Origin: an uncultured Capnocytophaga sp.
GTDB taxonomy: Bacteria; Bacteroidota; Bacteroidia; Flavobacteriales; Flavobacteriaceae
DNA: 56,226 nt
Assembly: GCF_938029845.1 (NCBI RefSeq)
Contig: NZ_CALHGG010000155.1
Coordinates: forward strand, 1 to 56,226
Direction of reading: 5' to 3'
Positions 26,111 to 33,919 of the stretch are shown piece by piece. A model generated the notes under the pieces. It did no database searches and was not told the DNA's origin. It saw only the letters and a list, made by a program, of their open reading frames with translations. The position numbers were made by a program, and so were the translations under genes. How positions within the stretch are numbered: position 1 is the first letter of the stretch; the number at the start of each line of letters is the position of its first letter.

Positions 26111-26878
26111 ATGAAAACTTTCGGACTTGTACTCTCAGGAGGAGGCGTACGAGCCTTAGCACATGCAGGAGTGCTTAAGGCATTAGAAGAACACGACCTT
26201 CACCCTGCGGTGATTTCAGGCACTAGTGGAGGAGCTTTGGTGGGAGCGCTCTATGCCTCTGGGAAGACCCCAGAGCAACTCATAGACTTCTTCAAACAAA
26301 CGCCTCTGTTTAAGTTTTCTATCTTTTCCCTTGGGAAAATGGGGCTTATAAATAGCAACAAATATCCTGCCTTGTTCGAGAAATACCTCTCTTGTACAAC
26401 TTTTGAGGAGCTCTCTATTCCCTTATATGTGACCGCTACTAATTTGCTCAGTGGGAAGATAACTTATTTTTCTAAAGGAGACTTGATTGCCCCTATGATA
26501 GCATCTTCGGCTCTACCTCCTTATTTCTCCCTCATAAAAATAGAGGAGGGAGTCTATTGTGATGGCGGTTTGCTGAATAATTTCCCGATAGAGCCTCTTA
26601 GGGGAAAGTGTGATATACTCATAGGTAGTTTTATAAACCCATTGGAAACAGTTGATGAGAAAGAATTGAGTAATCCTATTAAGTTCTTCCAACGTATTTA
26701 TAATGTGATTATGGATGGTTCCTATGAGAAAAAGTTTAAGAAATGTGATTTTGTCTTCTTACAAGAATTGAGCAATATAGGCGTCCTGGATACCAAACAG
26801 ATAGATACGGCGTTTGAATATGGCTACCAGCAGGCACTTTCCATGATGACAACTTTAAAAAACTGTATAGCTAATTAA
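26111..26878 (+). CDS. Patatin-like phospholipase
   Basis: Start ATG 26111; an open frame extends upstream into asnA but the patatin domain begins here. The 255-aa product has the oxyanion loop 'LVLSGGGVRALAHAGVLKAL', the nucleophile elbow 'ISGTSGGALVGALY' (Ser of GTSGG) and the catalytic Asp in 'VYCDGGLLNNFPI' (DGG/A motif), giving the Ser-Asp dyad. It has no signal peptide or barrel and is therefore an intracellular RssA/YjjU-like esterase. Such enzymes hydrolyse acyl esters of lipids. It probably shares a transcript with mtnN and asnA. Confidence 0.9.
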   Translation: MKTFGLVLSGGGVRALAHAGVLKALEEHDLHPAVISGTSGGALVGALYASGKTPEQLIDFFKQTPLFKFSIFSLGKMGLINSNKYPALFEKYLSCTTFEELSIPLYVTATNLLSGKITYFSKGDLIAPMIASSALPPYFSLIKIEEGVYCDGGLLNNFPIEPLRGKCDILIGSFINPLETVDEKELSNPIKFFQRIYNVIMDGSYEKKFKKCDFVFLQELSNIGVLDTKQIDTAFEYGYQQALSMMTTLKNCIAN

Positions 26879-26938
26879 AAGAAAAATTGTATCTTTGCAG
26901 ACCCTAAATATATTTTTGTCAAATCACTTAAAAAACCA

Positions 26939-28078
26939 ATGAATCCTGTATATATCACCAAGGCAAGCAAATATCTCCCTAATGCTCCCATTAACAATGA
27001 TCAGATGGAAGCATTTCTAGGAGAAATTAATGAAACAGCCTCTAAAGCAAGACGTATTGTATTGAGAAACAATGGAATAACTACACGTTACTATGCGCTT
27101 GATATACAGGGGAATCCTACTCATACTAATACCTCCCTTACTTGCTTAGCGATAGAAGGACTATTTGACAGCGACTTTGAGGCAAGAGATATACAGGTAC
27201 TCTCTTGTGGTACTTCTACTCCTGATTGCTTGTTGCCCTCACATGCTGCTATGGTACATGGTTTGCTGAAAGGGAGTGGTGTGGTGGAGCTTAATTCATC
27301 TGCGGGAGTGTGTAACTCAGGTATGAATGCCTTAAAGTTTGCCTATCTCTCCGTAAAGTCAGGTAATAGTACTAATGCAGTTTGTTCAGGCTCCGAGAGA
27401 GTTTCCTCTTGGCTGCGAGCCAATAAGTATGAGAATGAAATACAATCACTTATCCTTTTGGAGGAACAACCTATTTTAGCTTTTAAGAAAGATTTTTTGC
27501 GATTTATGCTCTCTGATGGAGCAGGAGCTTTACGTTTGGAAGCCAAACCACATCCTACAAACCATTCCTTACAAATACTTTGGATGGATGCGCATTCGTA
27601 TGCCCATCAGTTGGAGGCTTGTATGTATGCGGGAGGTGAAAAACAATCTGATGGCTCTCTTAAGGCTTGGAGTGATTATAGTCCTGAGCAGTGGTTGGAG
27701 CACTCTATCTTTTCTATTAAGCAAGATGTAAGGTTGCTCAATGAGAATATATTGGTAAAAGGAGCGGAGAGTATGCAGGCAGCACTTATGAAACATGCCC
27801 TCTCTCCCGATGAGATTACTTATTTCCTTCCTCATATCTCTTCCCTTTATTTCAAAGACCGCTTATACGAAGAGCTTAAGAAGGTGGGAATAGATATTCC
27901 CCTAGAGCGTTGGTTTTTGAATCTTTCCAAGGTGGGTAATGTAGGGAGCGCTTCGCCTTATCTGATGTTGGAGGAACTCCTTTACTCAGGAAAGCTCCAA
28001 AAAGGAGATACCTTGCTGCTTTCTGTGCCTGAGAGTGGTCGTTTCTCTTATAGTTATGCCTTTTTAAAAGTAGTGTAA
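26939..28078 (+). CDS. Ketosynthase III-like (KAS III) enzyme
   Basis: A 379-aa thiolase-fold condensing enzyme. The nucleophile is the Cys in 'NSSAGVCNSGMNALKFA', the His lies in 'TYFLPHISSLYFKD' and the Asn in 'LSKVGNVGSASPYLML', so the C-H-N triad of KAS III is complete. The spacing around the Cys and the insert of about 40 residues after 'LSDGAGALRLE' are not those of housekeeping FabH, which suggests a specialised acyl chain reaction as seen in dialkylresorcinol, aryl polyene or unusual lipid pathways. A methyltransferase gene follows by 2 bp. A -7 box (TATCTTTG) lies at 26890-26897. Confidence 0.8.
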   Translation: MNPVYITKASKYLPNAPINNDQMEAFLGEINETASKARRIVLRNNGITTRYYALDIQGNPTHTNTSLTCLAIEGLFDSDFEARDIQVLSCGTSTPDCLLPSHAAMVHGLLKGSGVVELNSSAGVCNSGMNALKFAYLSVKSGNSTNAVCSGSERVSSWLRANKYENEIQSLILLEEQPILAFKKDFLRFMLSDGAGALRLEAKPHPTNHSLQILWMDAHSYAHQLEACMYAGGEKQSDGSLKAWSDYSPEQWLEHSIFSIKQDVRLLNENILVKGAESMQAALMKHALSPDEITYFLPHISSLYFKDRLYEELKKVGIDIPLERWFLNLSKVGNVGSASPYLMLEELLYSGKLQKGDTLLLSVPESGRFSYSYAFLKVV

Positions 28079-28080
28079 AG

Positions 28081-28617
28081 ATGAATCAGATGTATCGTAT
28101 CTATCCTGAAAAACGTTATAGAAAGACCTTGGCTATCTTACAACGATTTGCACCCAAAGGTACTTCCATATTGGATTTAGGGGTACACAACCCTTTCTCT
28201 GAGGTTATGGAAAAAGAAGGCTATACGGTAACCAATACTCAGGGGGAGGATTTAGATCTCTTTCCAGAGAAGCTAAGTAGTTATGAAGGAGAAATGGTAA
28301 CTGCTTTGGAGATATTGGAACACTTGGTGAATCCCTTTGGGGTATTACAACAGCTTCCAGCAAAGAAACTTCTTGTAACAGTACCTTTACGCTTATGGTT
28401 TGCTTCTGCTTACCGAAATAACAAAGACCCAAGGGATTGCCATTACCATGAATTTGAGGATTGGCAGTTAGATATGCTCTTAGAAAAAGCAGGTTGGCAA
28501 ATCCAGTATCGTGAGAAATGGACACACCCCGTAGGCAAGTTAGGTTTTCGCCCTTTGCTTAGGTACTTTGTTCCCAGATATTATGCCGTATATGCAGAGA
28601 AAATGAAAAGTGAATAG
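28081..28617 (+). CDS. SAM-dependent methyltransferase (class I)
   Basis: A 178-aa protein of the Methyltransf_23 type. SAM motif I is 'STSILDLGVHNPFSEVMEKEG' (positions about 31-50, shortened glycine loop), motif II includes 'NTQGEDLDLFP', and the post-motif 'MVTALEILEHLVNPFGVLQQ' is the common ExLEHLxxP element. 'CHYHEFEDWQLDMLLEKAGW' is the usual C-terminal 'H..ef....l..ll..aGf' motif. It starts 2 bp after the ketosynthase gene and is likely to modify the same product. The substrate is unknown. The C-terminal residues KMKSE come from a word-like repeat. Confidence 0.8.
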   Translation: MNQMYRIYPEKRYRKTLAILQRFAPKGTSILDLGVHNPFSEVMEKEGYTVTNTQGEDLDLFPEKLSSYEGEMVTALEILEHLVNPFGVLQQLPAKKLLVTVPLRLWFASAYRNNKDPRDCHYHEFEDWQLDMLLEKAGWQIQYREKWTHPVGKLGFRPLLRYFVPRYYAVYAEKMKSE

Positions 28618-28679
28618 GGAAAGGCGTTTTTTGCTTATTTACTTTTATTCATTAATCAAAATAAGTGTTAATTAATATA

Positions 28680-28710
28680 TTTGTTTTTTAAAATAAAAGA
28701 TGTACTTTTG
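28680..28710 (+). promoter_or_regulatory. Promoter of glmS
   Basis: TTTG at 28680-28683, 19-bp spacer, TACTTTTG at 28703-28710. The leader to the ATG at 28746 is only about 30 nt, too short for a glmS ribozyme. Confidence 0.75.
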
Positions 28711-28745
28711 CATCGAATTTTGTAACCAATTAATAACATATAAAT

Positions 28746-30590
28746 ATGTGTGGAATTGTAGGATATATAGGAAATAAAGAAGCATACCCCATTATTATCA
28801 ATGGGTTAAAGCGCTTGGAATATAGAGGCTATGATAGTGCTGGTTTTATTGTCAATGCCGAGAAATTTGTTAGTGAAAAGACCAAAGGAAAGGTATCTGA
28901 CTTGGAAGAAAAAGCAGCTAAGGATGTTATCCCTACAGCTACTTTTGGTATGGGACATACCCGCTGGGCAACACATGGAGTGCCTAATGATAAAAACTCT
29001 CACCCACACCTATCCAACTCAGGAAAATTAGCTATAGTACATAATGGAATCATTGAGAACTATCAGAGCATCAAGCAACGCCTTCAACAAGAAGGATATG
29101 TGTTTCATTCTGATACTGATACTGAGGTTCTTATCAATTTCATAGAATACATTAAGAATAAGAAACAACTCCCTTTAGAAGAAGCAGTACGCTATGCTCT
29201 TAATGAAGTTATTGGTGCTTATGCTATTGCGGTTATGGAGGAAGACAATCCTTCTAAAATGGTAGTAGCGCGCTTGGGAAGTCCTTTAGTAATAGGAATA
29301 GGAGAGAATGAATTCTATATAGCTTCTGATGCTTCTCCTTTTATAGAATATACTCAGAATGCCCTCTATCTTGAAGATGGAGAAATGGCAACTATTGAGC
29401 TTAACAAGGAACTACAAGTACGTAAGATACACAATAATGAGGAAGTAGACCCTACTATACAAGAACTAAAAATTAGTATTGATGCGATAGAAAAAGGTGG
29501 TTATGAGCACTTTATGCTCAAAGAAATCTTTGAGCAACCCCTCTCTATTCAGGATACTATGCGTGGACGTCTTTTGGAAGATGGCACTACCAAGATATCA
29601 GGGATTAATAACAATCTGAAACAATTCCTCAGTGCAGATCGTATTATTATCGCTGCTTGTGGTACTTCATGGCATGCGGGCTTAGTAGGGGAGTACCTTT
29701 TTGAGGAACTTACTCGTATTCCTGTAGAGGTAGAATACGCCTCTGAGTTCCGCTACCGTAATCCAGTAATCAACGCTTCTGATATAGTCATTGCAATCTC
29801 TCAATCAGGAGAAACAGCAGATACCTTAGCCGCACTAAAATTAGCCAAAGAGCGAGGAGCTTTTATTTATGGGATATGTAATGTAGTAGGCTCTTCTATA
29901 GCACGCCTCACAGACTCGGGTACTTATACTCATGCAGGACCAGAAATAGGGGTAGCTTCTACCAAGGCTTTCACTACCCAACTTACTGTACTAACACTCT
30001 TGGCTTTGCACTTAGGTCATAAGAAGGGGACTATAGATCATGATACCTATAGGAGACTTTGTAAGGAATTGGCTCATATTCCTGATCTGGTAGCCAAGAC
30101 CTTAGAGATGAACAAAGATAAGGTTATAGAGATAGCACATGCTTATAAGGATGTCTCTAATTGTATTTACTTAGGTCGTGGATATAACTATCCTGTAGCC
30201 TTAGAAGGAGCTTTAAAACTCAAGGAAATTTCCTATATACATGCCGAGGGGTATCCAGCAGCTGAGATGAAGCATGGACCTATTGCTCTAATAGATGAGA
30301 ATATGCCAGTGGTCTTCTTAGCTCCCTCCAAAGGGCATTATGAAAAAGTGGTTTCCAACGCGCAAGAGATAAAAGCTCGCAAAGGGAAAATCATAGCAGT
30401 AGTAACCGAACATGATTGTCAGATGAGTAGCTTGGCGGATCATGTATTAGAGATTCCAGAGGTAGATGAAGTATTTTCTCCTATACTTAGTGTAATTCCT
30501 TTGCAATTACTCTCTTACCATATAGCTACTATGCGAGGCTGCAATGTAGATCAGCCACGTAATTTGGCCAAATCAGTAACAGTAGAGTAA
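28746..30590 (+). CDS. glmS: Glutamine--fructose-6-phosphate aminotransferase
   Basis: A 614-aa enzyme that makes glucosamine-6-phosphate from fructose-6-phosphate and glutamine, the first step towards UDP-GlcNAc for peptidoglycan and LPS. The start MCGIVGYIG exposes the N-terminal catalytic Cys after Met removal. The class II glutaminase domain covers about 1-240 ('YRGYDSAGF', 'GHTRWATHG', 'HNGIIENY'). Two SIS domains follow ('AACGTSWHAG', 'ISQSGETADTLAAL', 'GRGYNYPVALEGALKLKEIS', 'EMKHGPIALID'), and the C-terminus 'DQPRNLAKSVTVE' is invariant. It is a single gene with its own promoter and terminator. Confidence 0.97.
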   Translation: MCGIVGYIGNKEAYPIIINGLKRLEYRGYDSAGFIVNAEKFVSEKTKGKVSDLEEKAAKDVIPTATFGMGHTRWATHGVPNDKNSHPHLSNSGKLAIVHNGIIENYQSIKQRLQQEGYVFHSDTDTEVLINFIEYIKNKKQLPLEEAVRYALNEVIGAYAIAVMEEDNPSKMVVARLGSPLVIGIGENEFYIASDASPFIEYTQNALYLEDGEMATIELNKELQVRKIHNNEEVDPTIQELKISIDAIEKGGYEHFMLKEIFEQPLSIQDTMRGRLLEDGTTKISGINNNLKQFLSADRIIIAACGTSWHAGLVGEYLFEELTRIPVEVEYASEFRYRNPVINASDIVIAISQSGETADTLAALKLAKERGAFIYGICNVVGSSIARLTDSGTYTHAGPEIGVASTKAFTTQLTVLTLLALHLGHKKGTIDHDTYRRLCKELAHIPDLVAKTLEMNKDKVIEIAHAYKDVSNCIYLGRGYNYPVALEGALKLKEISYIHAEGYPAAEMKHGPIALIDENMPVVFLAPSKGHYEKVVSNAQEIKARKGKIIAVVTEHDCQMSSLADHVLEIPEVDEVFSPILSVIPLQLLSYHIATMRGCNVDQPRNLAKSVTVE

Positions 30591-30610
30591 GGTTTTTGAA
30601 CTGATATAAT

Positions 30611-30652
30611 AGCATTGCTAAAGAATTTTTCTTTGGCAATGCTCTGTTTTTT
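30611..30652 (+). terminator. Terminator after glmS
   Basis: Stem AGCATTGCTAAAGAA / TTCTTTGGCAATGCT (one G-T pair), 3-bp loop, then a T-run. Confidence 0.9.
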
Positions 30653-30690
30653 AGATAGTTATAAAAAATGAAATAAAAATGATTTTTTAT

Positions 30691-30721
30691 TTTGGTAATT
30701 AAAAAAAAGGTTGTACCTTTG
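30691..30721 (+). promoter_or_regulatory. Promoter of the tRNA-fMet gene
   Basis: TTTG at 30691-30694, 19-bp spacer, TACCTTTG at 30714-30721, about 12 bp before the first tRNA base. Confidence 0.75.
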
Positions 30722-30732
30722 CACCTGTAAAT

Positions 30733-30805
<73 letters not shown>

Positions 30806-30810
30806 CTAAA

Positions 30811-30847
30811 TAAGCGTAATTAATTGTTCTCCAATTAATTACGCTTA
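30811..30847. repeat. 16-bp perfect inverted repeat just inside attL
   Basis: TAAGCGTAATTAATTG, a 5-bp loop, and its exact complement. The inner 12 bp (CAATTAATTACG) recur once at 39348-39359 next to attR. It may be a pair of integrase arm sites and may also act as a substitute terminator for the tRNA. Confidence 0.75.
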
Positions 30848-30910
30848 AATTCTTTAAAATTAAGTTCCAAATATGTTCCGCTTCTTTGTGGGAGTTGGGC
30901 ATATAAAAAA

Positions 30911-32068
30911 ATGGACAACAGAAACAAAAGTACTTCTAAGAGAATAGTTTTTGTGGATTATAAGCCCGCAGAACTAAGAGCTAACAAAGTGTGGTATATC
31001 GAGTATTATGCCAAAAATCCCCTTACTGAAAAATTAGAAAGATTTAAAAAGCGAGTGCCCTCGATGAAGTCGCAACGAGAGCGGGAGAAATACGCTAAAA
31101 AGATGGTGCAGGCTATTAATCAGAAGTTAGAGACTGGTTGGTCGCCTTTCTATGAAAATCCAAGCAACCAATATAAGTCTTTAGAAGATAGTTTTTCTTT
31201 ATTCCTCAAGCAGTTAGAAAAAGAAGTAAAGGACGGCATAAAGCGCCCTGACACTTTGCGCTCGTGGAAGTCTTTTTTTAGTAATATCAGTGCCTATATA
31301 AAGGAAAAACATTTAGATATAAAGTTCGTCCTAAATATAGATTTCCTATTTGTAAATAATTTCCTTGATTATATCTATTACGATAAGAGAAATAGCCCAC
31401 GAACCTATAATAACTACCTCGCCTATATGAAGGGCTTTTTTGAGTGGGCAAAGCTCAAAGGATATGCCAAGCAAAACCCAGCAGAGGGCATAAAATCAAA
31501 GCCAAAAGTACAAAAGAAGCGTGAGCCCCTCACAGCAGAAGTAAAGAAATGTATTAAGGAGCTAAGAGATAAAGATTTTCATTTCTTTACCTGTTGTATG
31601 CTGACTTACTTTTGCCTTATACGTCGTACCGAACTAACGAAATTAAAAGTCAGTGATGTACGCCTTTCTGAAAGCCGTATTATATTGGACGGCTCAATTA
31701 CCAAAAACCGCAAAACTGATAGTGTAACTATTCCGGACGTATTCCTACCTATCCTGGCGCAACACTTGGTAACAGCCAATAATAGTGATTACCTTTTTGG
31801 CAAGGACTTTAAACCTGGTAAGATACAGCTTAATCCTAAGAAGATTTCAGATACTTGGATAAAGTACCGTAAGAAATACAAGTTTGACAGTAAGTTTCAG
31901 TTTTATTCTCTCAAGGATACAGGTATAATGGATTTGCTCAATAGTGGTATTCCCTCGATAAAAGTTCGAGACCAGGCACGCCACTATGATATAAAACAAA
32001 CCGAAGCCTACACCACCAGAAACCTAATTGCAGATGATACAATTAAGGGGGCAAAGTTTGATTTTTAA
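30911..32068 (+). CDS. Tyrosine recombinase/integrase of the element
   Basis: A 385-aa integrase located 100 bp inside attL. Arm-binding N-terminus (about 1-75), SAM-like core-binding domain (about 90-190, 'TLRSWKSFFSNISAYIKEKH') and C-terminal catalytic domain (about 200-385). Box I Arg lies in 'YFCLIRRTELTKLKVSDV'; the usual HxLRHT box II is replaced by 'FQFYSLKDTGIMDLL', with Lys in place of Arg and no His; the third-box His is in 'QARHYDIKQTEAYT' and the nucleophile Tyr follows as 'EAYTTR'. Such SLKDTG variants occur in Bacteroidetes integrases. It should catalyse integration at the tRNA core and excision. Confidence 0.9.
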   Translation: MDNRNKSTSKRIVFVDYKPAELRANKVWYIEYYAKNPLTEKLERFKKRVPSMKSQREREKYAKKMVQAINQKLETGWSPFYENPSNQYKSLEDSFSLFLKQLEKEVKDGIKRPDTLRSWKSFFSNISAYIKEKHLDIKFVLNIDFLFVNNFLDYIYYDKRNSPRTYNNYLAYMKGFFEWAKLKGYAKQNPAEGIKSKPKVQKKREPLTAEVKKCIKELRDKDFHFFTCCMLTYFCLIRRTELTKLKVSDVRLSESRIILDGSITKNRKTDSVTIPDVFLPILAQHLVTANNSDYLFGKDFKPGKIQLNPKKISDTWIKYRKKYKFDSKFQFYSLKDTGIMDLLNSGIPSIKVRDQARHYDIKQTEAYTTRNLIADDTIKGAKFDF

Positions 32069-32150
32069 GCTGATTAACAGAAAAGTTAATTTTAACATTT
32101 AAAGTGTGCATGTGTGCGTGTTTGTGTGTGTGAGCTCTCCAGAGTGGGTA
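32069..32150. other. Gap after integrase with GT-rich tract
   Basis: Contains a run of alternating TG/CG words (TGTGCATGTGTGCGTGTTTG and on) at 32106-32131, followed by AGCTCTCCAGAG. No gene is seen. It borders the iteron cluster and may be part of a replication or recombination region. Confidence 0.4.
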
Positions 32151-32309
32151 TTTTTTTGTATCGTTTGTACCGTTAGGCTTTTTTGTGTTTTATATAATTG
32201 AAAATAAATTATTTATACTCTGTACAAACGCCGATACAAACCAAAAAACACGAAAAATTTTTGTACCGCTACCCTCTAATTTTTGTACCGCCAGCTGTTT
32301 TTTGTACCG
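32151..32309. repeat. Iteron cluster A, candidate replication origin
   Basis: Five direct TTTGTACCG-type copies (32151-32163 as TTTGTATCG, 32164-32172, 32258-32268, 32280-32290, 32298-32309) plus two inverted copies (32221-32230 and 32232-32240). The first direct pair and the inverted pair flank about 45 bp of very AT-rich DNA. The layout is typical of an iteron origin bound by a primase-helicase. A second cluster with the same words lies at 39095-39216. Confidence 0.65.
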
Positions 32310-32427
32310 TTTTCCCTCAAAATACGATTTTTTCGTAGAGGAGCGAAAAAGTTATTTGTTATAAAATATTTAATGAATGTTAATTATAAAAAGGCTCAAA
32401 AACGAAAATTTTCGCTTTTATAGGACA

Positions 32428-32459
32428 TAAAAAAGGTTGTAACATCATTGTTACAACCT
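32428..32459 (-). terminator. Terminator of the leftward accessory operon
   Basis: Perfect stem AGGTTGTAAC / GTTACAACCT with a 6-bp loop; on the minus strand it is followed by TTTTTT. Confidence 0.85.
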
Positions 32460-32517
32460 GTATTTATGGCTTTCGGAAAGTCTTAGGTTTCCTTATTGCA
32501 AAGGTACAATTTTTATA

Positions 32518-32631
32518 CTATCCCACAAGTGAGAAAAAGGAATAAAAACACCAACCGAAAATATAATAACGTGTTTCGGTATATCGTAGTTCTCCAGCCG
32601 TATCTAAGTGGTAAAATATCTTTGTTCTCAT
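32518..32631 (-). CDS. Small ORF 1 (37 aa), paralogue of small ORF 2
   Basis: ATG at 32631, 4 bp after the stop of the 86-aa gene, and TAG at 32518. The product starts MRTKIFYHLDTAGELRYTET and ends in a hydrophobic, aromatic tail (YYIFGWCFYSFFSLVG) that could insert in a membrane. Its first 18 codons are nearly identical to those of the 36-aa ORF at 32901-33011, with synonymous changes at two Asp/Glu codons, which supports coding. A one-base difference after codon 17 puts the two tails in different frames. It is the last gene before the operon terminator. Function unknown. Confidence 0.5.
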   Translation of the reverse strand: MRTKIFYHLDTAGELRYTETRYYIFGWCFYSFFSLVG

Positions 32632-32635
32632 GATT

Positions 32636-32896
32636 TTAGTTTTTTAAAGGTACAACAGCAAATTCATCACCAGCTAAGGCGTTTAGAAGATCTTCCTTGG
32701 AGGAAAAAAGCTCTTTTTCATCAACATTAAAGGCTGCAAAATACTTATCTCTAACCAAATAACGGGTTTCAAAATGATCTATTCCTCCTCGATCAGATAC
32801 TGTGAGGTATATTTCCTTTATCTCAACTTCTTCTATTACTCCCAATTGTGCAAAAAACACACGTTGTCCTACAAAATATAATGTTCTCAAGTCCAT
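32636..32896 (-). CDS. Element protein, 86 aa, paralogue of the 33008 gene
   Basis: A small soluble protein. The pattern 'YFVGQRVFFAQLGVIEEVEI' (strands) and 'ELFSSKEDLLNAL' (C-terminal helix) is shared with the 97-aa product of 33008-33301 ('YYLGENVYFIYKGKITTCTI' and 'ELFPSKEAIVEHF'), so the two genes are ancient tandem duplicates. The N-terminal strands resemble a small SH3-like or KOW-like barrel, but no family is recognised. The 18 bp around the start codon are identical in both copies. A small ORF follows it at 4 bp, as in the other copy. Confidence 0.7.
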   Translation of the reverse strand: MDLRTLYFVGQRVFFAQLGVIEEVEIKEIYLTVSDRGGIDHFETRYLVRDKYFAAFNVDEKELFSSKEDLLNALAGDEFAVVPLKN

Positions 32897-32900
32897 AGCT

Positions 32901-33011
32901 TTACAATTTAGGGTTAGTGAAATAGGGATTAAGCACCTCAGAGGTAATAACGAGTTTCGTATATCGTAGCTCTCCAGCTATGTCTAAGTGGTAAAATATC
33001 TTTGTTCTCAT
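32901..33011 (-). CDS. Small ORF 2 (36 aa), paralogue of small ORF 1
   Basis: Its ATG overlaps the stop of the 33008-33301 gene as ATGA, and TAA at 32901 lies 4 bp before the next start, so it fits tightly in the operon. The product starts MRTKIFYHLDIAGELRYTKL and ends EVLNPYFTNPKL. The N-terminal 18 codons match small ORF 1; the tail is in a shifted frame relative to that copy and lacks the hydrophobic end, so one of the two has suffered a one-base indel. Which is the original form cannot be told here. Confidence 0.45.
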   Translation of the reverse strand: MRTKIFYHLDIAGELRYTKLVITSEVLNPYFTNPKL

Positions 33012-33301
33012 AATTGTTGGGTAAAGTGTTCGACAATCGCTTCTTTGCTGGGGAAGAGTTCGTTTTCCTCCAAGCTCACAAGGGTAGTGCCTTCTTTCAG
33101 TCCTATGTACTCTCCGAGACTTGCGGAAACCGTGTAGGTAATCTTTTTCTTTACAGACGCAAGTTCTGGATGCCTTCTTAGCAGGGGTTCGCTTTCATAT
33201 TCCTCCTTTATCTTTATTCCTTGGATTGTACAAGTAGTGATTTTCCCTTTGTAGATGAAATATACATTCTCACCTAAATAATACTTTGTTATAAATTCCA
33301 T
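33008..33301 (-). CDS. Element protein, 97 aa, paralogue of the 32636 gene
   Basis: Shares the strand pattern and the ELF-SKE C-terminal helix with the 86-aa protein encoded next to it, with a longer charged loop in the middle ('YESEPLLRRHPELASVKKKI'). It is soluble and has no catalytic motif. The gene starts 4 bp after the 109-aa gene and its stop is fused as ATGA to small ORF 2. Together gene plus small ORF form a unit that occurs twice in tandem. No function is recognised; small-protein arrays like this in satellites often hold anti-phage or helper-interference genes, which is only a possibility here. Confidence 0.7.
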   Translation of the reverse strand: MEFITKYYLGENVYFIYKGKITTCTIQGIKIKEEYESEPLLRRHPELASVKKKITYTVSASLGEYIGLKEGTTLVSLEENELFPSKEAIVEHFTQQL

Positions 33302-33305
33302 AGCT

Positions 33306-33635
33306 TTACAATTTTTGATTAGTTGAACAGGAATTAATTACTTCTTTCAAAATACCCTTGTTGGTGGCTATTTCTATGAGGAGCTCCCTATTTTGGCATA
33401 GGAGGGAAAAAAGATGATAGGTTTCAAAAATTTGGTCGCTATCTATACCAAATTCTGATAGAAAAAAATGATTTTGGCAGTAGAAATTAAACAATTCGTT
33501 TAATGCTCTTTGGTGTCCGTCCTCAAGAGGAGAAAAAAGAAATTCGTGAATACATACCTGTTCGTTAGAATGGTCTAATTCGTTTTTCTCTCTTAGCTGG
33601 GCAATTTCCGATGAACTGATAAATACTTCTTTCAT
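33306..33635 (-). CDS. Element hypothetical protein, 109 aa
   Basis: A predicted helical, soluble and acidic protein ('HQRALNELFNFYCQNHFFLS', 'QIFETYHLFSLLCQNRELLI', 'EIATNKGILKEVINSC'). No signal peptide, membrane segment or family motif. It is the second gene of the leftward accessory operon, 5 bp after the 92-aa gene and 4 bp before the duplicated module, so translation is probably coupled through the set. Nothing in the sequence points to a biochemical role. Confidence 0.65.
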   Translation of the reverse strand: MKEVFISSSEIAQLREKNELDHSNEQVCIHEFLFSPLEDGHQRALNELFNFYCQNHFFLSEFGIDSDQIFETYHLFSLLCQNRELLIEIATNKGILKEVINSCSTNQKL

Positions 33636-33640
33636 AGCTA

Positions 33641-33919
33641 CTAATTTTCTAAGGTTAAATAAGGGTCAATGACTTCCGCGAAGGTATTAAGGTTAGAAAG
33701 TGTTTCTTCTAACTCTTCGTAAATTTCCTCTGGGTATTTCAGTAGGATAAGGGCTATTTCGTAATTGAGTTTTCGTAGCCTTTTGGCGAATGCCTTAGTA
33801 CGGATTTCCTTAGAAAAGAAAGCATTTACTGCTTCCACATCAAAGCAGTAGGAGTTGTGAGAAGTGTTGCAGGCATTACTGTTATTCGTGCCTGTGGTTG
33901 TTTGTCCTTGATTTAGCAT
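33641..33919 (-). CDS. Element hypothetical protein, 92 aa, first of operon
   Basis: Starts MLNQGQTTTGTNNSNACNTS: a polar, Asn/Thr-rich N-terminus of about 25 residues, followed by a helical domain ('VEAVNAFFSKEIRTKAFAKR', 'LNYEIALILLKYPEEIYEEL'). No known family. The ATG sits within the sequence TATGCTAAATCAAGG, a copy of which in the leader can pair with it (see the leader entry), so translation may be switched by RNA structure. It heads a five- or six-gene leftward operon ending at the terminator near 32430. Confidence 0.65.
   Translation of the reverse strand: MLNQGQTTTGTNNSNACNTSHNSYCFDVEAVNAFFSKEIRTKAFAKRLRKLNYEIALILLKYPEEIYEELEETLSNLNTFAEVIDPYLTLEN

Noticed and set aside
28711..28745. 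glmS ribozyme in the glmS leader
   Set aside because: The leader is only about 30 nt, far too short for the ribozyme fold.
32617..33004. TATCTTTG boxes on the plus strand at 32617 and 32997
   Set aside because: They lie inside the duplicated small ORFs, encode conserved residues there, and lack a -33 partner.
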